A stretch of 64,000 nucleotides of DNA, taken from the NCBI RefSeq assembly GCF_023715405.1, contig NZ_JAMBOC010000004.1, forward strand, positions 124,001 to 188,000. Reading direction: 5' to 3'. This stretch comes from Solibacillus isronensis (GTDB lineage: Bacteria; Bacillota; Bacilli; Bacillales_A; Planococcaceae). A program made the position numbers and the translations under genes. The notes under the pieces are model-generated. The model was not told where the DNA came from. It worked only from the letters and a program-made list of their open reading frames with translations, and made no database searches. Below, piece by piece: positions 9,383-18,385 of this stretch (its first letter is position 1; each line of letters opens with the position of its first letter).

Positions 9383-10291
9383 ATGGCAAATAAAATATTA
9401 GAAGTACAAGGCTTAAAACAATATTTTGGCACTGCTAAACAGCCGATTAAAGCGATCGATGGCATCTCCTTTGATGTGTATGAAGGCGAAACATTAGGTT
9501 TAGTCGGGGAGTCAGGCTGCGGTAAATCTACAACTGGTCGCTCTATTATCCGCCTTTACGATATTACAGAAGGTCAAATTACCTTTAAAGGCAAAAACAT
9601 ATCAGAAATGAAGTCTCGAAAAGAATTGATGCAATTCAACCGTGAAATGCAAATGATTTTCCAGGACCCTTATGCGAGTTTAAATCCTCGTATGACGGCC
9701 GGCGAATTAATTGCAGAAGGCTTTGATATCCATGGCCTGTATAAAAATAAAAAAGAACGCCAAGCTCGTATTGGTGAGTTGCTGGAAGCAGTTGGACTGA
9801 CACGTGAGCATGCTAACCGTTATGCCCATGAGTTTTCTGGTGGTCAGCGTCAACGTATCGGTATTGCCCGTGCGCTTAGTTTAGACCCAAGCTTCATTAT
9901 TGCAGATGAGCCGATTTCTGCGCTTGATGTTTCTATCCAAGCACAGGTAGTAAACTTACTGAAGCAACTACAAAAAGAACGTGGGCTAACTTATTTATTC
10001 ATCGCCCATGATTTATCGATGGTAAAGTATATATCAGACCGAATTGCGGTTATGTATCGCGGAAAAATATTAGAACTTGGAAGTGCGGATGAGATTTACA
10101 ATAACCCAATCCATCCTTATACGAAGTCTCTATTATCTGCAGTTCCTCAGCCAGATCCGGCTTATGAACGCAACCGTACACGTATCCCGTACAAACATGT
10201 TGAACATGATCCGGCTGCTAAAGTAATCGAAGCCCGCCCTGGCCATTTCGTCTTTGGCACAGATGTACAAGTAAAAGACTGGGCTAAATAA
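9383..10291 (+). CDS. oppF: Oligopeptide ABC transporter ATPase OppF
   Basis: A 302-residue second ATPase of the peptide importer. Walker A GESGCGKS is at 42-49, with [12 protein letters not shown], signature FSGGQRQR and Walker [13 protein letters not shown]. It is slightly shorter than many OppF proteins but complete. CAGGAGGG precedes the ATG and only two bases separate it from the oppD stop. It is the last gene of the operon and is followed by a strong terminator. Confidence 0.92.
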   Translation: MANKILEVQGLKQYFGTAKQPIKAIDGISFDVYEGETLGLVGESGCGKSTTGRSIIRLYDITEGQITFKGKNISEMKSRKELMQFNREMQMIFQDPYASLNPRMTAGELIAEGFDIHGLYKNKKERQARIGELLEAVGLTREHANRYAHEFSGGQRQRIGIARALSLDPSFIIADEPISALDVSIQAQVVNLLKQLQKERGLTYLFIAHDLSMVKYISDRIAVMYRGKILELGSADEIYNNPIHPYTKSLLSAVPQPDPAYERNRTRIPYKHVEHDPAAKVIEARPGHFVFGTDVQVKDWAK

Positions 10292-10302
10292 AAGAACAAA
10301 AT

Positions 10303-10339
10303 AAGAACTCCTTCACGAGGCAATGTGAAGGAGTTCTTT
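10303..10339. terminator. Terminator between oppF and rocA
   Basis: AAGAACTCCTTCAC pairs perfectly with GTGAAGGAGTTCTT around an 8-base loop. T-rich sequence follows on the plus strand, and an A-rich stretch on the other side may let it also end the converging rocA transcript. Confidence 0.85.
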
Positions 10340-10381
10340 CTATATTATATAAGGAAATTTCCAATGACTATTACTTAATAA

Positions 10382-11926
10382 TTAAAATGCTTCTGATGTT
10401 GTTTTCGCTTGCATATGCAATGTTAAATAATCTGGTCCGCCTGCTTTAGAGTCAGTACCTGACATATTGAAGCCGCCAAATGGTTGGTAACCAACGATTG
10501 CACCTGTACAGCCGCGGTTGAAATAAAGGTTTCCAACATGGAACTCTTCGCGAGCATACTCTAAGTTCATACGGTCATTTGTAATAACAGCACCTGTTAA
10601 GCCGTATTCCGTGTTGTTTGCAATATCAATCGCTTCTTCAAATGAATCTGCTTTTGTAATCGCTACAACTGGACCGAAGATTTCTTCTTTCATAATACGC
10701 GCTTCTGGATCTACGTCGGCAAATACTGTCGGGTGTACGAAGTAACCAACAGAATCATCTGCAGTACCACCAGCAACTAGACGGCCTTCTGTTTTACCAA
10801 TTTCAATATACTCACTGATTTTTTTGAATGCTGCTGAATCGATTACTGTTGCCATAAAGTTGTTATTGTCTGAAGGGTCACCGATTGTTAATGATTTCGT
10901 TAACTCTTCCACACGGTTTACAACTTGATCATATACATCTTTTACAATTACTACACGTGAACATGCTGAACACTTTTGTCCTGAGAAACCGAACGCTGAT
11001 TTTACAATGGACTGTGCAGCTAACTCTAAATCTGCATCCTTATCAACAACGATTGTATCTTTACCACCCATTTCAGCGATGACACGTTTAATCCAAATTT
11101 GACCTGGGCTTAATTTTGATGCGCGTTCGTTAATACGTAAACCGACATCACGAGAACCTGTAAAGCTGATGAAGCGTGTTTTCGGGTGGTCTACTAAGTA
11201 GTCCCCTACTTCCGCTCCACTACCAGGAACGAAGTTTACTACGCCCTTTGGTAAACCTGCTTCTTCAAGCACTTCAATAAATTTATAAGCGACAACCGGT
11301 GTTGTTGATGCTGGTTTTAATAATACTGTGTTACCAGTAACAACAGCTGCTACAGTTGTACCTGCCATAATTGCGAACGGGAAGTTCCAAGGAGAAATAA
11401 CAATCCCGATCCCTAGTGGAATATAATCATAACGGTTGTATTCATTTGGACGACTTTCTACTTTACGTCCATCTTTCATTTCCAGCATTTGACGGCCGTA
11501 ATATTCTAAAAAGTCGATTGCTTCTGCAGTATCTGCATCCGCTTCATTCCATGGCTTACCTGCTTCTTTCGTTAACCATGCAGAAAACTCATGCTTGCGG
11601 CGGCGGATAATTGTCGCTGCTTTAAATAATACGTCTGCACGGATTTCAGGTTTAACTTTTTTCCATGATTTGAAGGCTTTATCTGCTTCTTGCATCGCTT
11701 TTTCAGCCAAGTCTTTTGAAGCTTTTGAAACAGACCCAATCACTTCTGTTTTCTTTGCCGGGTTATATGATACAATTTTTTCTTCTGTCGTAATACGTTC
11801 GCCACCGATAATTAGAGGATAGTCGGCACCAAGCTGTGATTCTACTTTTTTAAGCGCTTCCAAATAAGCTTGCTTGTTTTCTTCTACCGAGAAATCTGTA
11901 AATGGTTCATGTTTATAGTTAATCAT
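10382..11926 (-). CDS. rocA: L-glutamate gamma-semialdehyde (P5C) dehydrogenase
   Basis: A 514-residue aldehyde dehydrogenase that oxidises glutamate-gamma-semialdehyde to glutamate with NAD+, the second step of proline catabolism and the last of arginine catabolism. Visible signatures are [19 protein letters not shown], the catalytic-glutamate segment AEMGGKD and the catalytic-cysteine segment [12 protein letters not shown] (about 309-320). Length matches B. subtilis RocA. A sigmaA-like promoter, with no sigma54 -12/-24 element, lies upstream and is bracketed by two GCA-N9-TGC elements. It is divergent from the RocR-like regulator and close to putB and putP, so this is a proline-to-glutamate module. 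Confidence 0.95.
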   Translation of the reverse strand: MINYKHEPFTDFSVEENKQAYLEALKKVESQLGADYPLIIGGERITTEEKIVSYNPAKKTEVIGSVSKASKDLAEKAMQEADKAFKSWKKVKPEIRADVLFKAATIIRRRKHEFSAWLTKEAGKPWNEADADTAEAIDFLEYYGRQMLEMKDGRKVESRPNEYNRYDYIPLGIGIVISPWNFPFAIMAGTTVAAVVTGNTVLLKPASTTPVVAYKFIEVLEEAGLPKGVVNFVPGSGAEVGDYLVDHPKTRFISFTGSRDVGLRINERASKLSPGQIWIKRVIAEMGGKDTIVVDKDADLELAAQSIVKSAFGFSGQKCSACSRVVIVKDVYDQVVNRVEELTKSLTIGDPSDNNNFMATVIDSAAFKKISEYIEIGKTEGRLVAGGTADDSVGYFVHPTVFADVDPEARIMKEEIFGPVVAITKADSFEEAIDIANNTEYGLTGAVITNDRMNLEYAREEFHVGNLYFNRGCTGAIVGYQPFGGFNMSGTDSKAGGPDYLTLHMQAKTTSEAF

Positions 11927-11950
11927 TTATCATTACCTCCGATATTAAGT

Positions 11951-11965
11951 GCAATATATTTTTGC
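11951..11965. promoter_or_regulatory. Operator-like element, copy A (rocA, near +1)
   Basis: GCAATATATTTTTGC fits GCA-N9-TGC. It lies just downstream of the rocA -10 hexamer, around the expected transcription start. The same element recurs at 11995, 13465 and, with one core change, 14677. Confidence 0.55.
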
Positions 11966-11968
11966 ATC

Positions 11969-11998
11969 ATATTATGTTACTTAATTTGAATTATGCAA
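11969..11998 (-). promoter_or_regulatory. Candidate sigmaA promoter of rocA
   Basis: On the minus strand TTGCAT (11998-11993) and TAATAT (11974-11969) are separated by 18 bases. No TGGCAC-N5-TTGC sigma54 element is visible upstream of rocA, unlike the SigL-dependent roc promoters of B. subtilis. Confidence 0.5.
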
Positions 11999-12009
11999 TA
12001 TAATAATGC
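11995..12009. promoter_or_regulatory. Operator-like element, copy B (rocA -35 region)
   Basis: GCAATATAATAATGC overlaps the rocA -35 hexamer. Its centre is 44 bases (about four helical turns) from copy A, so a dimer bound to both could loop over the promoter. Confidence 0.55.
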
Positions 12010-12094
12010 TTAAATCAATTATTTTTTCTAAATTACGCAAATTATCTCATTTTGACATTCCCATGCTAAAATAAAATGGAGGGGGTTACACCGT

Positions 12095-13390
12095 ATGAAT
12101 CAACTAGATGACTCTAGTGTTTTTGAATTTATGATTGAAAAAATAGAAACCGGTCTTTGCGCTATTGACGAAAATGGACGAGTCATCGTTTACAACAAAA
12201 AAATGCGCGAACTTACTGGTGAATCACTTGAACAAATAACACAGCGCTTTTTATCACAGTCACTTGACTTTAACTTGGAGCAAAATATGCTGCAAAAAGT
12301 TTTAGCTTCGGGTCAAAGTTTTAAACATATTAAGCAAACGTTCTGGAATGCCCGTGGTGAAGAAGTCACAATGATGAATGACTATTATCCATATACCCTT
12401 AATGACGGTACGAAAATCGCTATTCAATTTTCCCGCGATATTACACAGCAGGAGTTTTTAATGGACCGTCCTTTAAGTCGTTACGGAGCTCCATTAACTT
12501 TTGATATTATTACCGCTGTCTCAAAATCGATGAAGCAAGTAATCCAGCAAGCTAAAATTGCCGCGCTAGGCCGAATTCCGGTCATGCTTGTCGGTGAATC
12601 AGGGACAGGGAAAGATATGATTGCAGAAGGTATTCATCATGAGTTGGCAGAAAAAAACGAACGCTTTATTACACTTATTTGCCGCCGCAATGAAGAAACT
12701 TTGCTCGCTCAAATCGAAAAATATATTGCCGAGGAAAAAAACTATACGTTTTTTGCCGAGCGGATTGAGTTTTTATCAGATGAAGCACAAAACCGTATCG
12801 TGGAGCTTCTGGAGAAACATTCCGAACGTAACCATGTATTTATTGCAAGTATTGGTGAAGATCCGATTGACCTAATCCAGAAAGGTCATCTCTCCAAAAA
12901 TCTGTATTACTTATTTTCTAACTTAACAATTCAAGTACCGGCATTACGTGAGCGCCGTGAAGACATTAAGCCTTTCGTGGACGATTATTTCGCTCGCCGA
13001 CGCATTGCATACGGCAGCCCGGTTAAAGGTCTATCACCTGAAATCGAGGAAATATTTCTGAACTATGAATGGCCAGGAAACTTAAAAGAACTAGAAGTGT
13101 TACTGGATGATATTAGTGCATTACTTACAACAGAAGAATATGTGGAACTTATACATATCCCAGCATATTTCAAGTGGAAGCTCCAGCAAGCCGAGCCAAC
13201 TACCTCCGAGCAGCAAAAATTATTTGACTTCTCCGGACAAACATTGCAGCCTCTTGATGAATATATGCGTAAAGTTGAGGATTATTATATTTCACACGCC
13301 TTACAGCTGAATGATGGAAATATTTCACAAACAGCTAAAGCACTAGGCATCCACCGCCAAGGTTTACAATATCGCTTAAAACGCAAGTGA
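12095..13390 (+). CDS. RocR-like regulator with degenerate AAA+ domain
   Basis: A 431-residue regulator: PAS domain (about 8-118), AAA+ remnant (about 140-360) and a C-terminal Fis-type helix-turn-helix (about 408-429). Walker A (GESGTGKD, 167-174), LRERRED (284-290) and WPGN (326-329) remain. The GAFTGA loop that contacts sigma54 is missing. The Walker B region reads FFAERIEF where FLDEIG is expected, and the arginine of the FR(E)DLYYRL segment is replaced (SKNLYYLF). It is therefore unlikely to hydrolyse ATP or activate sigma54. By position and domain order it is related to RocR, but probably acts as a conventional repressor or activator. GGAGGGGG precedes the ATG. It is divergent from rocA and upstream of putB. 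Confidence 0.8.
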   Translation: MNQLDDSSVFEFMIEKIETGLCAIDENGRVIVYNKKMRELTGESLEQITQRFLSQSLDFNLEQNMLQKVLASGQSFKHIKQTFWNARGEEVTMMNDYYPYTLNDGTKIAIQFSRDITQQEFLMDRPLSRYGAPLTFDIITAVSKSMKQVIQQAKIAALGRIPVMLVGESGTGKDMIAEGIHHELAEKNERFITLICRRNEETLLAQIEKYIAEEKNYTFFAERIEFLSDEAQNRIVELLEKHSERNHVFIASIGEDPIDLIQKGHLSKNLYYLFSNLTIQVPALRERREDIKPFVDDYFARRRIAYGSPVKGLSPEIEEIFLNYEWPGNLKELEVLLDDISALLTTEEYVELIHIPAYFKWKLQQAEPTTSEQQKLFDFSGQTLQPLDEYMRKVEDYYISHALQLNDGNISQTAKALGIHRQGLQYRLKRK

Positions 13391-13422
13391 AACTGGAAAT
13401 ATATTCTATTAATTACCATTTA

Positions 13423-13452
13423 ACAGATCCGCTCTATGTGGGTCTGTTTTTC
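13423..13452 (+). terminator. Terminator of the RocR-like regulator gene
   Basis: ACAGATCC pairs with GGGTCTGT around a 9-base loop (one wobble), followed by a T-run. It lies 33 bases after the stop codon. Confidence 0.8.
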
Positions 13453-13464
13453 ATTTTACAAAGT

Positions 13465-13479
13465 GCAATATTATAATGC
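13465..13479. promoter_or_regulatory. Operator-like element, copy C (upstream of putB)
   Basis: GCAATATTATAATGC differs from copy B at only three positions and keeps GCAATAT...ATGC. The preceding AAGT is also shared with copy A. It lies about 210 bases upstream of putB, in a 300-base control region that also contains a cre-like site; no convincing -35/-10 pair could be chosen. Confidence 0.55.
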
Positions 13480-13508
13480 ATGTCATATAAATGATGTTTT
13501 TTAGAGCA

Positions 13509-13522
13509 TGTAAACGTTTTAA
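13509..13522 (+). promoter_or_regulatory. Candidate cre (CcpA) site upstream of putB
   Basis: TGTAAACGTTTTAA matches 13 of 14 positions of the catabolite-responsive consensus TGWAANCGNTNWCA. Carbon repression of proline use is common in Bacilli. The assignment rests on sequence match alone. Confidence 0.45.
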
Positions 13523-13691
13523 TAAAGTATTTCAGCAAAATTTTTTTACAGCAAAAACCGTTGCTATTTCTCGCTTTTCCTTCTAGCAAACACTAAACTT
13601 CTCAAAATTTGTTTCCTTTTTTGAATTTTTTGTTTTATACTCACGTCAATAACAATAAAATACTTTTTTAATCGCAGGGGGATTGATTAAA

Positions 13692-14666
13692 ATGTCATTA
13701 AAAGATTTTTTTATCGCACTTTCAGAGAATCAAACATTAAATTCTGCAGCCCAAAAATACGGATTTAAGCTAGGGGCGCAAAGTGTCGTTGCAGGTACAA
13801 ATATTGATGAAGTTATAGAAAGCATCAAGCATTTAAATGCACAGGGTATTTCTTGTACTGTCGATAACCTAGGGGAATTTGTGTTTGAGAAGTCAGCTGC
13901 ACTTGCTGCAAAAGAGCAAATTTTGGCAGTAATCGAACGCATTCACAGTGAAAACCTTGATGCACATATTTCTTTAAAACCATCTCAGTTGGGGTTGGAT
14001 ATTGATTTCGAGTTTAGCTATGAAAATCTAAGAGAGATCGTTGCATTGGCAAATGAATATCAGATTTTTGTTAATTTTGATATGGAGAACTATGCTCGTT
14101 TACACCCTTCATTTGAGTTATTGGAGAAGATTCATGCTGAATACGATAATGTTGGTACAGTAATTCAAGCGTACTTTTTCGAGTCAGATGAAAATGTCGA
14201 ACGTTTTAAAGATTACCGTTTACGCCTTGTAAAAGGTGCTTACAAAGAAGACGAATCTGTCGCTTATCAAAATAAAGCCGATATTGACCGCAAGTTTATC
14301 GAGCAAATTGAATACCATTTACTACATGGCAAATTCACTTCAATTGCAACACATGACCACAATGTAATTAATCATGTAAAACAATTTGTCGAAAAGCATA
14401 ATATTCCGAATGATAAATTTGAGTTCCAAATGCTTTATGGTTTCCGTAAAGAAATGCAGTTGAGCCTTGCAAAAGAAGGATACAACTTCTGTACGTATGT
14501 ACCGTTTGGTAATGATTGGTATGGCTACTTTATGCGTCGTTTAGCTGAACGCCCGCAAAACCTGACTCTTGTCACAAAACAAGTATTTACGAAAAAAACA
14601 AATACAATTTTAGCTGTTGCAGCAGGTGCATTTTTAGCCGGACGTATGTCTAAAAAGTATAGATAA
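13692..14666 (+). CDS. putB: Proline dehydrogenase
   Basis: A 324-residue FAD-dependent enzyme that oxidises proline to pyrroline-5-carboxylate, feeding RocA. It is a TIM-barrel PRODH of the short, monofunctional Bacillus type. SLKPSQLGL (about 97-105), RLRLVKGAYKE (about 178-188), IATHDHN and the C-terminal YVPFGNDWYGYFMRRLAERP are family signatures. The ATG at 13692 has AGGGGGAT about 10 bases upstream; an upstream TTG would lie on top of that site. A hydrophobic C-terminal tail (about 300-320) is unusual in length but similar tails occur in the family. Together with putP and rocA it forms a complete proline import and degradation route. Confidence 0.93.
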   Translation: MSLKDFFIALSENQTLNSAAQKYGFKLGAQSVVAGTNIDEVIESIKHLNAQGISCTVDNLGEFVFEKSAALAAKEQILAVIERIHSENLDAHISLKPSQLGLDIDFEFSYENLREIVALANEYQIFVNFDMENYARLHPSFELLEKIHAEYDNVGTVIQAYFFESDENVERFKDYRLRLVKGAYKEDESVAYQNKADIDRKFIEQIEYHLLHGKFTSIATHDHNVINHVKQFVEKHNIPNDKFEFQMLYGFRKEMQLSLAKEGYNFCTYVPFGNDWYGYFMRRLAERPQNLTLVTKQVFTKKTNTILAVAAGAFLAGRMSKKYR

Positions 14667-14676
14667 GTACAGATGC

Positions 14677-14691
14677 GCCATATTTTATTGC
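14677..14691. promoter_or_regulatory. Operator-like element, copy D (upstream of putP)
   Basis: GCCATATTTTATTGC matches copy C at 12 of 15 positions and ends immediately upstream of the putP -35 hexamer. One half-site has C in place of A, so it may be a weaker site. Confidence 0.45.
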
Positions 14692-14692
14692 G

Positions 14693-14723
14693 TTGACGAC
14701 CATCTATCGAAGCATGTTAAACT
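14693..14723 (+). promoter_or_regulatory. Candidate sigmaA promoter of putP
   Basis: TTGACG (14693-14698) is followed at 18-19 bases by TTAAACT (14717-14723). The transcript would start about 25 bases before the AAAGGAG ribosome site of putP. Confidence 0.5.
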
Positions 14724-14755
14724 AGTCAAAAATTATTAATAAAGGAGTTGTCTTT

Positions 14756-16240
14756 ATGTCGGATTATAGCTATCAGTTGTTGGCCATTATTATTTACATG
14801 ATTGTGATGCTCGGTATCGGTTGGTATGCCTTTCGAAAAACTAGCAACCTGACAGACTATATGTTAGGAGGGCGCGGTCTCGGTGCAGCTGTAACAGCAT
14901 TAAGTGCCGGTGCAGCGGATATGTCGGGCTGGCTGTTAATGGGACTTCCAGGTGCAATCTATTTATCAGGACTTGTGGAAGCTTGGATTGCAATCGGTTT
15001 AACAATCGGTGCTTACTTAAACTGGTTACTTGTAGCACCTCGTTTACGTGTTTATACACAAGTAACAAAGGATTCCATTACAATTCCAAGTTATTTGGAT
15101 AACCGTTTGCGTGATAACACTAAACTATTACGTATCGCATCCGGAATTATCATTTTAGTATTCTTTACATTCTATGTATCTTCCGGAATGGTATCCGGCG
15201 GTAAGTTTTTCGAAAGCTCATTCGGAATGGATTATCATACAGGTCTTTTATTCGTATCTGCAGTAGTTGTCGCTTACACTTTATTTGGCGGATTCCTGGC
15301 TGTTAGTTATACGGATGTTATTCAAGGACTTATTATGCTTATTACATTAATTGCTGTCCCTGTTTTCGGAATTTTCCTAACAGGCGGTATTGGGGAAACG
15401 GTCGATTCCATTAAAGCGGTAGATCCGGAAATGTTCAGCCTTCTTCCATCTACTGTGACAGCTGCGGCTATTATTTCTTCTCTTGCATGGGGGCTTGGCT
15501 ACTTTGGTCAGCCACATATAATTGTGCGCTTTATGGCGATTTCATCTGTAAAAGAAACGAAAAGTGCACGCCGTATCGGTATTGGATGGATGATTTTCAG
15601 TTTACTAGGTGCGCTTGCAACAGCTTTGGTCGGTGTAGCATACTTCCAACAGCAAGGTACGGAATTAAAAGATCCGGAAACGGTATTTATCGTACTAGGA
15701 CAAATTTTATTCCATCCGTTCATCGCAGGAATTGTACTTGCAGCAATTTTGGCAGCAGTTATGAGTACCATTTCATCACAATTAATCGTAACTTCTTCAG
15801 CACTGATTGAAGACATTTATAAAGCTTTGTTCAACAAGACTGCGACAGATAAACATTACGTATTTTTAGGTCGTGTCGCTGTACTATTCGTATCTATCAT
15901 TGCGGCAATTGTTGCATGGAATCCTGAAAGCACAATTTTAGGACTGGTAGCATTCGCATGGGCAGGTTTCGGTGCAGCATTCGGTCCAATCATTTTACTT
16001 TCCCTGTTCTGGCGCAAGCTTACTAACTACGGAGCACTTGCCGGCATGGTTGCCGGTGCCGCAGTTGCATTTGTTTGGGGTCGTACGGAAAGTTTAACAA
16101 GCATGCTTTATGAGATTGTACCTGGCTTTATCGCGTGTTTAGTCGTTGCAGTCGTAGTAAGTATGTTAACGTATAAACCAAATGCGGAAATCGAAGAAGA
16201 GTTCAATGAAACTCAGCGTATTTTAAAAGAAGAGCAATAG
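14756..16240 (+). CDS. putP: Sodium/proline symporter
   Basis: A 494-residue integral membrane carrier of the SSS family with about 13 transmembrane helices. The N-terminal half carries RGLGAAVTALSAGAADMSGW and LMGLPGAIYLSG, and GGFLAVSYTDVIQG with LGYFGQPHIIVRF lies mid-protein; these are PutP/OpuE signatures for Na+ and proline binding. AAAGGAGTTG precedes the ATG. It follows putB with its own promoter. B. subtilis carries an OpuE-type symporter between yerI and gatC; here the symporter sits with the catabolic genes, which favours nutritional uptake over osmoprotection, though the sequence alone cannot exclude the latter. Confidence 0.93.
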   Translation: MSDYSYQLLAIIIYMIVMLGIGWYAFRKTSNLTDYMLGGRGLGAAVTALSAGAADMSGWLLMGLPGAIYLSGLVEAWIAIGLTIGAYLNWLLVAPRLRVYTQVTKDSITIPSYLDNRLRDNTKLLRIASGIIILVFFTFYVSSGMVSGGKFFESSFGMDYHTGLLFVSAVVVAYTLFGGFLAVSYTDVIQGLIMLITLIAVPVFGIFLTGGIGETVDSIKAVDPEMFSLLPSTVTAAAIISSLAWGLGYFGQPHIIVRFMAISSVKETKSARRIGIGWMIFSLLGALATALVGVAYFQQQGTELKDPETVFIVLGQILFHPFIAGIVLAAILAAVMSTISSQLIVTSSALIEDIYKALFNKTATDKHYVFLGRVAVLFVSIIAAIVAWNPESTILGLVAFAWAGFGAAFGPIILLSLFWRKLTNYGALAGMVAGAAVAFVWGRTESLTSMLYEIVPGFIACLVVAVVVSMLTYKPNAEIEEEFNETQRILKEEQ

Positions 16241-16248
16241 TAACAATA

Positions 16249-16284
16249 AAAACGGTATGATCTTTTATAGATATACCGTTTTTT
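16249..16284 (+). terminator. Terminator of putP
   Basis: AAAACGGTAT pairs with ATACCGTTTT around a 14-base loop, with additional T following. It begins 8 bases after the putP stop. Confidence 0.85.
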
Positions 16285-16319
16285 CAATATCCAGAAAAAC
16301 TTTTGATGGAGGTTATTTT

Positions 16320-17171
16320 ATGCAACTTGCACAACTATTCCCTTCCCTTAAGCAACATAGTACATACCCGACAGCCCATAATTCTGCAACTACAATTTTT
16401 TATGATTCGCCTAATGCATGCTGGTATGAAATCGCCAAAAGTGAAATAACCGAACGAGATGCTCTATTGTTAAGGCATTTTTATCATGAATGTAGTGAGC
16501 AAACGGATCCGTGGTTACTATTATTGACACAAGGAGTTGTACCAAAGCCAGCTACTTACTCTTCTATTCGAATTTTACAATATCATATTAATAATGACGC
16601 CGCGCAATTAAAGTACGCTATCGAACTTTTCTTTATGCATGATGTTTATCTTCTTGAAGTTTCTCCTACTACTTTCTGGATTATTTTGTTTAAAAATTAT
16701 TCACGGGAAGAACTGGAAGGCTTTATTGCTATACTGGAAAATGATTTTTATTTGCATGGACAACTTTTCATAGGTCAAATGCTACCAGTTTCCGAGATGC
16801 TTCACCAATCTTTCTCATCAGAGCAAAAAATGTTTCAGACCATTTTAGAACGGCAACATCAAACGATCTATACATTTTCTGAATGCTTCCTAACTATACT
16901 GCCGTTACATTTAAATCTGCCGTTACAACAATATTTGCAGCATACGCTGTTCAATAATTTAAATGATGAAATGATTACTACCATTACAACGCTATTTTCC
17001 CATAATGGAAACATGTCCTCAGCCGCAAAAGAATTACATATACACCGCAACACGTTGTTGTATCGAACACAACGTTATTTTGAAGAAACATCATTGGACT
17101 TAAAGCGCAGTGACGATCTGCTAATAGCTTATTTAGCAGCTCAATTGAATAAACTGACAAAATATCCCTGA
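16320..17171 (+). CDS. YxkF-like regulator with PucR-type C-terminal HTH
   Basis: A 283-residue protein whose last 70 residues form a PucR/CdaR-type helix-turn-helix (GNMSSAAKELHIHRNTLLYR, about 222-241). The N-terminal two thirds lack a recognisable sensor domain. The ATG at 16320 follows GATGGAGG; an upstream in-frame ATG at 16257 lies inside the putP terminator and is rejected. It directly precedes an MsmX-type ATPase gene, as yxkF precedes msmX in B. subtilis. It could control that gene, or, from its position beside putP, be a PutR-like proline regulator. The signal it senses is not apparent. Confidence 0.7.
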   Translation: MQLAQLFPSLKQHSTYPTAHNSATTIFYDSPNACWYEIAKSEITERDALLLRHFYHECSEQTDPWLLLLTQGVVPKPATYSSIRILQYHINNDAAQLKYAIELFFMHDVYLLEVSPTTFWIILFKNYSREELEGFIAILENDFYLHGQLFIGQMLPVSEMLHQSFSSEQKMFQTILERQHQTIYTFSECFLTILPLHLNLPLQQYLQHTLFNNLNDEMITTITTLFSHNGNMSSAAKELHIHRNTLLYRTQRYFEETSLDLKRSDDLLIAYLAAQLNKLTKYP

Positions 17172-17245
17172 AAATTTTAAGCACATTGCACAAAGGCATT
17201 CCCCTCTTAATCTTTTATAATATGAAAAAAGGGGGATTGTTTTTT

Positions 17246-18328
17246 ATGTTAGATTTTGATCATCTTGTAAAACGTTATCCCGATGGCTATGTAGCTGTTG
17301 AAAATTTTCATTTAAAGGTTGAACCTGGTGAATTCCTTGTACTTGTTGGTCCTTCAGGCTGCGGGAAATCTACGACATTGCGTATGGTGGCAGGACTTGA
17401 AACGATTTCCGAAGGGGAACTACGCATCGAGGGTAAACGAGTGAATGAAGTTGAACCAAAAGACCGTGATATTGCAATGGTGTTCCAAAACTACGCTCTT
17501 TATCCGCATATGAATGTATATGATAATATGGCTTTTGGCTTGAAGCTGCGTAAATTCTCCAAAGATCAAATTGATAAAAAAGTACGTGACGCTGCAGCAA
17601 TTTTAGGGTTATCGGAATTATTGGACAAGAAGCCAAAATCCCTATCCGGTGGTCAGCGCCAACGTGTTGCATTAGGACGCGCCATTGTTCGTGACGCGAA
17701 ACTGTTTTTAATGGACGAACCATTATCGAACTTGGATGCAAAACTTCGTGTACAAATGCGCTCTGAAATTACAAAGCTCCATTACCGTTTAAATACGACG
17801 ACTATATATGTTACACACGACCAGACGGAAGCGATGACAATGGCTTCACGTATTGTTGTAATGAAAGATGGAATCATTCAGCAAATCGGAACGCCTCGTG
17901 AAGTATATGATACACCTGAGAATGTATTTGTTGGCGGGTTTATTGGTTCACCAGCTATGAACTTCCTTCGCGGGAATGTCGTAGGGGAATATTTTGAAAT
18001 TGCCAGCGAAAAAGTTCGCATTCCCGAAGAAAAATTAAAAGTATTAAAAGAACAAAATTATACGGACCGGGAAATTATTTTAGGTATCCGTCCTGAAGAT
18101 ATACATGACGGCAATAAACAAGACTCGAGCAGTGTTGTTAAAACTAAAGTGCAAGTAAGCGAATTAACCGGTGCAGAAATGATTGTTTATGCATCAATTG
18201 ATGACCAGCAATTTGTAGGCAAAATACACGCAGATGCAGATGTAGCTATGGGCCAGGAGCTTTCCCTTAACTTCAACTTAGCTAAGGCACACTTTTTTGA
18301 TCCGGCAACTGAAATGCGGATTCGCTGA
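17246..18328 (+). CDS. msmX: Multipurpose sugar ABC transporter ATPase, MsmX/UgpC type
   Basis: A 360-residue ATP-binding protein. Walker A GPSGCGKS is at 35-42, followed by the Q-loop MVFQNYALYPHM, signature LSGGQRQR, Walker B LFLMDEPLSNLD and a C-terminal MalK/TOBE regulatory domain from about 235. The ATG at 17246 has AAAGGGGGAT 9 bases upstream, and the preceding 20-codon extension in frame is non-conserved. In B. subtilis MsmX energises several sugar importers that lack their own ATPase. The ABC operon at 31325-34447 encodes a binding protein and two permeases but no ATPase, so this protein is the natural partner. It is monocistronic and followed by a strong terminator. Confidence 0.92.
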   Translation: MLDFDHLVKRYPDGYVAVENFHLKVEPGEFLVLVGPSGCGKSTTLRMVAGLETISEGELRIEGKRVNEVEPKDRDIAMVFQNYALYPHMNVYDNMAFGLKLRKFSKDQIDKKVRDAAAILGLSELLDKKPKSLSGGQRQRVALGRAIVRDAKLFLMDEPLSNLDAKLRVQMRSEITKLHYRLNTTTIYVTHDQTEAMTMASRIVVMKDGIIQQIGTPREVYDTPENVFVGGFIGSPAMNFLRGNVVGEYFEIASEKVRIPEEKLKVLKEQNYTDREIILGIRPEDIHDGNKQDSSSVVKTKVQVSELTGAEMIVYASIDDQQFVGKIHADADVAMGQELSLNFNLAKAHFFDPATEMRIR

Positions 18329-18346
18329 TTAGTAAATAATTAGAAA

Positions 18347-18378
18347 AAGCAGTCAGAGAAAATTCTGACTGCTTCTTT
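18347..18378. terminator. Bidirectional terminator between msmX and the ROK kinase gene
   Basis: AAGCAGTCAGA pairs perfectly with TCTGACTGCTT around a 6-base loop. A T-run follows on the plus strand and an A-run precedes it, so it can serve both converging transcripts. Confidence 0.85.
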
Positions 18379-18385
18379 TTATATT

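Noticed and set aside
17186..17221. TTGCAC and TATAAT as an msmX promoter
   Set aside because: They are 24 bases apart, too far for a sigmaA promoter; only the TATAAT may be real.
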